DNA of 64,000 bases from Helichrysum umbraculigerum (Eukaryota; Streptophyta; Magnoliopsida; Asterales; Asteraceae): assembly GCA_949592205.1 (NCBI GenBank), contig CATIUR010000006.1:12355001-12419000 (forward strand). Direction: 5' to 3'. The notes under the pieces were generated by a model. That model had not been told where the DNA came from. It worked only from the letters and a program-made list of their open reading frames with translations, and did no database searches. The translations under genes were made by a program, and so were the position numbers. Position 1 is the stretch's first letter, and each line of letters starts with the position of its first letter. This document shows positions 59,219 to 64,000 of the stretch, one piece after another.

Positions 59219-60097
59219 CCATTTCAAAAACTCATTTCCACCTTTTTTTAAGTGTAAATATCTCACAAACCGTATGTCCATAAATTATATAAATTACATA
59301 TTCGGAATCAGCGTCTTTTTCTCTTTCGACAAAGTTTTTTTTCATTTTTTATTGGGTTTTAAAAATTTATAATGTGAAATCACATGTGATTTAACACTAA
59401 AAAATAATCACACACGCTTATGTCTCCAATTAAACTTTAAATTCAAATTATTGATGATTTTTAAAAGATTTAAACAAGAAAAACCAAGTTGTAATCACAT
59501 GGGATTGAACATCAAAGTATCAATCACATATGATTAAAGAGTAATCAGATACGGATTTTCAAATCGTTGACCATAATTATACAATTAAGTAAAAATCAAG
59601 TTGAAATCATACATGAATTATTATATATCGGTAAATTGTTCAACAAATATCAATTTTTAAATGCAAATCATATGTGATTATATACAAAATCATATGTAAT
59701 TATATAACAAATCACATATGATTAAATGTCCAACTAGCAATCACATGTGATTTTTAATGAAAACAAATGCAATTTTTAAAATTCTATTTATAATTATTAA
59801 TGTATATGAATATTAAGTTGTAATCACATGTTAATTAACATATACAATAAATAAATAATCGTGAACAAATTTTAACTTTTTTTATCATTAATCATATGTG
59901 ATTATATTGTAAAACTCTGCAAAAAAGAAATTAAAAAAAACATTTTCGAAAGTATAGCTTGAGAGATCTTTAATCGAAGAGAAAAAGGTGCCGATTCTGA
60001 ATATGTAATTTTTATAATATATGGACATATGGTTTGTGAGATATTTAATGTTAGGGGTAAAAGTGGAAGTGAGTTTTGTAAAGAAATGGAGCAATCC
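59219..60097. mobile_element. Foldback (long inverted repeat) element with AATCAYATGTGATT motifs
   Basis: The two ends are long imperfect inverted repeats (over 150 bp each): CCATTTCAAAAACTCATTTCC at the left pairs with GGAAGTGAG..GAAATGGAGCAATC at the right, and homology continues inward through TCTCACAAACC and the ATTACATATTC block. The middle holds about nine copies of the palindrome AATCACATGTGATT or close variants. There is no ORF, so this is a MITE-like non-coding element. Its extreme left end (GATTGCT..) is missing where it meets LTR E; the intact end is seen at 61743. Confidence 0.75.
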
Positions 60098-60386
60098 TAT
60101 TGGTTCTCTTATTCTCTACTTTTTTACCATTCTTTTTGAACTCACCTCTTAGGATGATTACTTAAATCAAGTTAAAAAGAAATGAAGATGTTATACCAAA
60201 ATGCAAACATAGAATAATTAAAGCAAAACAACATAATAATCGTTAATTAAATGGTCCTTGAAGACATTTAAAAACAAAAAAATAAAGTCTTAATCATATT
60301 GGTTATTGTTTTTACAATAATCGAAAGAACGTAAATTTTGATTTTAGTATTGTCAACCTTTTAAGGATTAATACACAGGTAAAGTA
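60098..60386. other. AT-rich DNA without recognised features
   Basis: I see no gene, repeat partner in the window, or dyad of note. Confidence 0.5.
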
Positions 60387-60975
60387 TCAAACTTTCACAA
60401 AATGTTCAATTTATGGAACAATCTATTATTTGTAACAAAAAGATAACATGACTTTTAAAACTTGTCATCTAGTAGAAAATGAAACCGATTAGCAACATTT
60501 TGATTCATCTTTTTGAACAATTTTATAAACTTTAGTTATCCTAAAACACATTTTATATTGTTTAGTTATCCTTACGCATATTACATATAGTTAGGTTTAA
60601 TTTAAGTAAACAAAATTTGTTCTCTCCTTAAATTGAACATTTTGTGAAAGTTTGATACCCTTGCTGTCTATTAGCCTACCTTCGAAATATTCAAAACGCA
60701 ATCACAATCAAAGATGGACACCAAATTCTTGATAATGTACATAAAATTTGCTAAAATGTATATTGGACGTTTACTATTTTAAATGGGCCCATAAACAAGC
60801 ATCAATCGAATAATGCATCAATCAAACAATGCATCAAAATTTGCTAAATTTGTAGGTATTAATAGGGATGACAATGAATCAATCGAATAATGTGATATCA
60901 AAATTTATATCCATTGAGATTTTTATACATATCCACATCCAATCCGTTATATTTAATATTAATGCATCCATCCAT
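60387..60975. repeat. Diverged repeat, copy 2 (copy 1 at 12063-12637)
   Basis: Same order and strand as copy 1, with many substitutions and small indels. Confidence 0.75.
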
Positions 60976-61329
60976 ATCTATATCCAATAGAGTATGCGGC
61001 TTAATGGATATACGTTGGATGTAAAGAAAATCCTAATATGAAATGAAACCAATTAATATTTATAACTAAAAATAAATTACAACGTAACATAAGAAAATCT
61101 ACTCACAAACATATAATGGAGCCCAATTAGTTACATTTACAAGTAACATATATATTGACAAAATTTAAATGTGTAATCTCTATATTTATTAGTTAATATC
61201 ACATGTTTTGATTGCCATCTATCGTCGATTGTGACTTCACCATATGGTCGGAAGTAAAATTCGGCTTGGTGAGATAGATTTATACATTTCAATTTTCTAT
61301 AAACGAATCATAAAAAAAAAAAAAAATCC

Positions 61330-61418
<89 letters not shown>

Positions 61419-61742
61419 ACACTTTAGAATTATTAAATAACACTTCAGAATTATTAATCAATACACTTCCCCATCAAACGACACTTACAACTATGAAAGC
61501 ATCTTTGACATTTTAATATAAAATCATGTACTTATCTCGGAACCGTTTTGTATGAAAGCATCTTTGAAATTAATTAAGATCGATGATCATGTCATACTCC
61601 TTAGGTATTAGTCTATTACTCCATGTTTTTAAAATAACTAGTTTATAACCTGCAAAATTTGCGGACTATAACATATAAAAATATTTAGGATGGTAAGAAA
61701 AGTTCAAAAAAAAAAAGGCAAAAAAATGAAGAAGGGAGGAAG
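60976..61742. other. AT-rich unassigned DNA with a (TA)n microsatellite
   Basis: Holds an uninterrupted AT/TA run at about 61333-61412 (about 40 dinucleotides) and otherwise nothing I can name. Reading frames across it are low-complexity. Confidence 0.6.
61333..61412. repeat. (AT)n microsatellite
   Basis: About 80 bp of pure alternating AT. Confidence 0.97.
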
Positions 61743-62052
61743 ATTGCTCCATTTCAAAAACTCACTTCCACCTTTTTTTTAAATGTAAATATCTCACTAA
61801 CCATATGTCCATAAATTATATAAATTACATATTCGGAATCAACGTCTTTTTCTCTTCGATTATAGATCTCACAAGCTATAATTTCGACAAAGTTTTTTTT
61901 CATTATATATGGGTTTTAAAAATTTGTAATGTGAAATCACATGTGATTGAACACTAAAAAATAATCACACACGCTTATATCTCCAATTAAACTTTAAATT
62001 CAAATTATTGATGATTTAAAAATATTTAAAACATGAAAAACCAAGTTGTAAT
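61743..62052. mobile_element. Second foldback element, left part only
   Basis: Matches 59219-59490 closely and keeps the outer end GATTGCTCCATTTC missing from the first copy. It has an extra ~35 bp (TCTCACAAGCTATAATT region) also seen, inverted, in the right arm of the first copy. It is cut at 62053 by an LTR-like sequence. Confidence 0.8.
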
Positions 62053-62788
62053 TGTAACACCCGGTCAAAAAGGCAAATTTCCGCGCCTATTTTAAACTTT
62101 AAACAATCGTATTTAGTACGTATTACTTTTAAATAATGTATTGTTATTTTTAATAAACGTTATTTACACGGGAAATATTAAATTATTTTAGAACATAAAT
62201 CGTTTTGCTTAAAACACGTTTTAGTTGGATGAAACTTAAATACTTTCGTATCATTTAAAAATGATATATTCAAAAACTAAAACGACTCGAACGATTTAAA
62301 CTTAAACATTTTATTCTATAAAATGTTCCAAGTCGAAACCATTATTAATTATACGAATAAATATTGCGAATTTAGAAATAATAATTATTTTACGAACGGG
62401 TACCAAAACACGGGTCAAAATACCACGAAGCGGGGCGAACCGGGGCCAACCACCTCCAATTATTGGAGATGGCCGGCCATCTCATATACTCCCTCCCCAT
62501 TCCCATTTTTCCTTCCCATTTTCATTCCCACACCCCATCTCTCTCTCGGCTCATACAACCCGACACCACCACCATCATCATCGGCACAAACAGCAGCAGC
62601 CGGAGCAACAACAACATCATCACCATCGTCATCATCAGCAGCAACATCATCATCTTCATCATAATTATCATCCGACTTCATCATCATTTTCACCATTTTC
62701 GGATTACATTTCATTTGGTAAGAAAACCTTCGATCTACACTTGGATTCATGTTTATATCACTTAAATCATCATATATTATCATTATAT
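62053..62788 (+). mobile_element. Chromovirus-style LTR fragment
   Basis: Starts TGTAACACCCGG inside the foldback copy and contains a C/CT-rich leader-like stretch (CCGGCCATCTC.., 62470-62560) followed by CAN/CAT repeats. By layout (AT-rich first part, then CT-rich leader) it looks like the first part of an LTR in plus orientation, but there is no second copy in the window. The small frames here are low-complexity and not credible genes. It is cut by LTR H at 62789. Confidence 0.5.
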
Positions 62789-63328
62789 TGTGACACCCCC
62801 AAATTTAACGATTTGCGGAAGCTTGATTTGGGTGTCACTAATCAATATACAAAGCACATAAGATATAATGAACGACCACTATATGCGTCGTTTTAAACTT
62901 GTATAGATAAAGTAAATGTTTACATCAAAATATTGTTACATTAGCTCGGTTCCTGAAATTGAGAGATTACATGGCATAATTACTTTTACAAAATATAATA
63001 ATGCAACCAAATCTCTAAGTTGTATGTATGCTGACTCGAGCTAATAATCCCTGCTTGTGCAGCCAACCTACTGCTGGGTACCTGTGATAAATACTAAAAT
63101 GGGTCAGCGAAAACGCTGGTGAGCTCACAGGTTTGTATGTCAATGTATAGTTGTCAGAACCGCAAGATTTATATTGAATTTAAAATGCAATTAAGCAAAA
63201 TAAAAGTTATACTGTCCATGAGCACATAGTCTGAGCTTAACTTGATTTGTCAGGCCCAATTAAGGAAACCTAACTTGAAATGCCTCCTACGAGTGCCTAA
63301 TCAACACTCGTCTTCCCAAATGCTAATA

Positions 63329-63365
63329 CATCCGTTTGACCGGTTAGTGCGTGCTAACCCGGATG
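63329..63365. other. Nested dyad in LTR H
   Basis: An outer stem CATCCG/CGGATG encloses GGTTAG-TGCGTG-CTAACC (63342-63359). It sits at the position of the branched dyad of LTR E. Confidence 0.7.
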
Positions 63366-63728
63366 AGGATTGTCAATCCCATATGATATCATATACTAAC
63401 ATTCACGCTATAAAATACTAGAGACTATGCTTATGGAGGACTTTAAATTGATTAGCTTGAAACTCATGTAGTATTTGAAGTTTGGCACTTGCGTTCTACT
63501 TGTAAAACAAAATCGAGTAGTAATATCACACCCCTAGTTGTAAAGCAGTGAAAATGGGGCTATGAAACTCACCTGAGTCTTGAAATGTTAAGCAATTAAA
63601 CTTGAAGTAATTAGCAGTGTTGGTGTCCAAAGACTTGAAACCTGAATGTGTCCACGACACTTGAATTGTCATTAATTGTATTGGTATCTCGAAAGACTAC
63701 CATCGAAATTGTTTGTCTAACTTAATGT

Positions 63729-63845
63729 CCAAATTACCCCGATTTGGTTGATTGTATTGTTACAAGTTACTACGACTTGTTTGATTGAATTGACACAAGT
63801 TACAACGACTTGTTTGAATAAATTATCTAAGTTACTATGACTTAG
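63729..63845. repeat. Mini-hairpin array with TACNNNG loop (LTR H)
   Basis: Four perfect 6-bp hairpins with 7-nt loops: CCAAAT-TACCCCG-ATTTGG (63729), ACAAGT-TACTACG-ACTTGT (63762), ACAAGT-TACAACG-ACTTGT (63795), CTAAGT-TACTATG-ACTTAG (63827). The loop frame TAC..G is kept while three different stems are used. Confidence 0.82.
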
Positions 63846-63928
63846 TTGATTCAATTGTGTATTTGAAAATGTGTACGGCCCGTTGGTGATTTAGTTGAAA
63901 TAATAAAAATTCTAAAATGTTGACTTTG

Positions 63929-63958
63929 CTACAGTACTGCTACAGTACTGCTACAGTA
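63929..63958. repeat. GCTACAGTACT short tandem repeat (LTR H)
   Basis: An 11-bp unit with a CAGTACTG palindrome, repeated nearly three times. It lies where LTR E has its AACTCATCTCGCGGG array and LTR G its GCGTCACTT array. Confidence 0.8.
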
Positions 63959-64000
63959 AATTTGACTTTTTTGAACAGTAACTTTGACTTCAAAATTTTT

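Larger units (their letters stand above)
12638..59220 (-). mobile_element. Element E: old chromovirus-like Ty3 element split by three insertions
   Basis: Left LTR 12638-15850, right LTR 55913-59220. Read on the minus strand: PBS (55892), upstream ORF (54900), gag (51905), protease-RT-RNase H-integrase (38840-35638), integrase/chromodomain end (16047-15886), PPT (15851). B (with D inside), C and G account for about 34.3 kb; the element itself is about 12.3 kb. The domain order and C-terminal chromodomain-like block fit a Tekay/Del-type chromovirus; that lineage call is inference. Candidate left TSD is ccacc; the right end is truncated, so no TSD can be matched. Confidence 0.88.
55913..59220 (-). 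repeat. Element E right (5') LTR, outer end truncated
   Basis: It starts TGTAACACCCCC and matches 12638-15833, then stops at ..AATCATAGTCC. The last ~17 bp of the left LTR (to GCGGGTGTCA) are missing and foldback DNA follows. It is longer than the left LTR mainly because of an (ATT)n expansion at 57018-57113. A short stretch near 59090-59120 also differs from the left copy. Confidence 0.9.
62789..64000 (-). mobile_element. LTR H, running off the right edge
   Basis: Starts TGTGACACCCCCAAATTTAA and follows LTR E in order for its first ~1.1 kb: GCGGAAGC, ACTAATCAATAT, ATATGCGTCG, then CACAGGTTTG and the ACTCACCTGAGTCT block. Clearly a relative of E with much divergence, probably in the same orientation. 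It holds the nested dyad at 63329-63365 and the hairpin array at 63729-63845. Confidence 0.8.

Noticed and set aside
61244..61516. 90-codon frame with (YI)n
   Set aside because: Translation of the (AT)n run; no other coding sign.
62323..62783. Serine/threonine- and aspartate-rich frames on both strands
   Set aside because: Low-complexity CAT/CAC repeats inside an LTR-like fragment; both strands open for the same reason.

Overview
The window looks like plant nuclear heterochromatin. I found no host protein gene, tRNA or rRNA in it. Almost all of it is nested Ty3/gypsy LTR retrotransposons with plant-type primer-binding sites: tRNA-Asp type TGGCGCCGCTGCCGGGGA (three copies) and tRNA-iMet type TGGTATCAGAGC (one good, one degenerate). 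The organism is a flowering plant. Assignment below that level would be a guess, since everything here is mobile DNA.

Layout. 1-981 is the end of an LTR of family C, inserted (TSD gtgac) into the left LTR of element A. Element A (982-12062, minus) is Athila-like and has no gag or pol. It carries a short ORF with a repeated unknown domain ('X') and an ATHILA ORF-1-like (env-position) ORF. 12063-12637 is a repeat with a second copy at 60387-60975. Element E (12638-59220, minus) is an old chromovirus-like element (Tekay/Del style), about 12.3 kb once its inserts are removed. Four later insertions split it or lie within one another: element B (16048-35637, minus, TSD cggtc) at the integrase/chromodomain end of E; element D (25852-34432, minus, TSD tccag), a second decayed chromovirus, inside the right LTR of B; element C (38841-50829, plus, TSD cgggc) at the gag/protease junction of E; and solo LTR G (51983-54708, TSD tataa) in the E leader. 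Right of E are an inverted-repeat (foldback) element (59219-60097), unassigned AT-rich DNA, a second foldback fragment (61743-62052), a chromovirus-style LTR piece (62053-62788), and an LTR 'H' that runs off the window (62789-64000).

How the parts relate. A, B and C share tRNA-Asp PBS, similar LTR ends, a similar ~2 kb 3' noncoding region and the X domain, but none has reverse transcriptase, RNase H or integrase. B and C are gag-protease-X; A is X plus the ATHILA ORF. They must depend on an autonomous Athila relative elsewhere. E and D have full gag-pro-RT-RH-INT-chromodomain polyproteins, broken by stops; E has only one point stop apart from its inserts.

The most unusual signals are noncoding. 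(1) LTRs E, G and H each carry an array of small hairpins in which the loop is constant within a family (TGTAAN, TCGTTCT, TACNNNG) while the stems differ and co-vary. (2) A, B and C each keep four copies of the polypurine-tract-like motif AAGTGTGGGAT at conserved spacing, and two of the four are preceded by a hairpin with a GGAC-type loop whose stem shows compensatory changes between elements.
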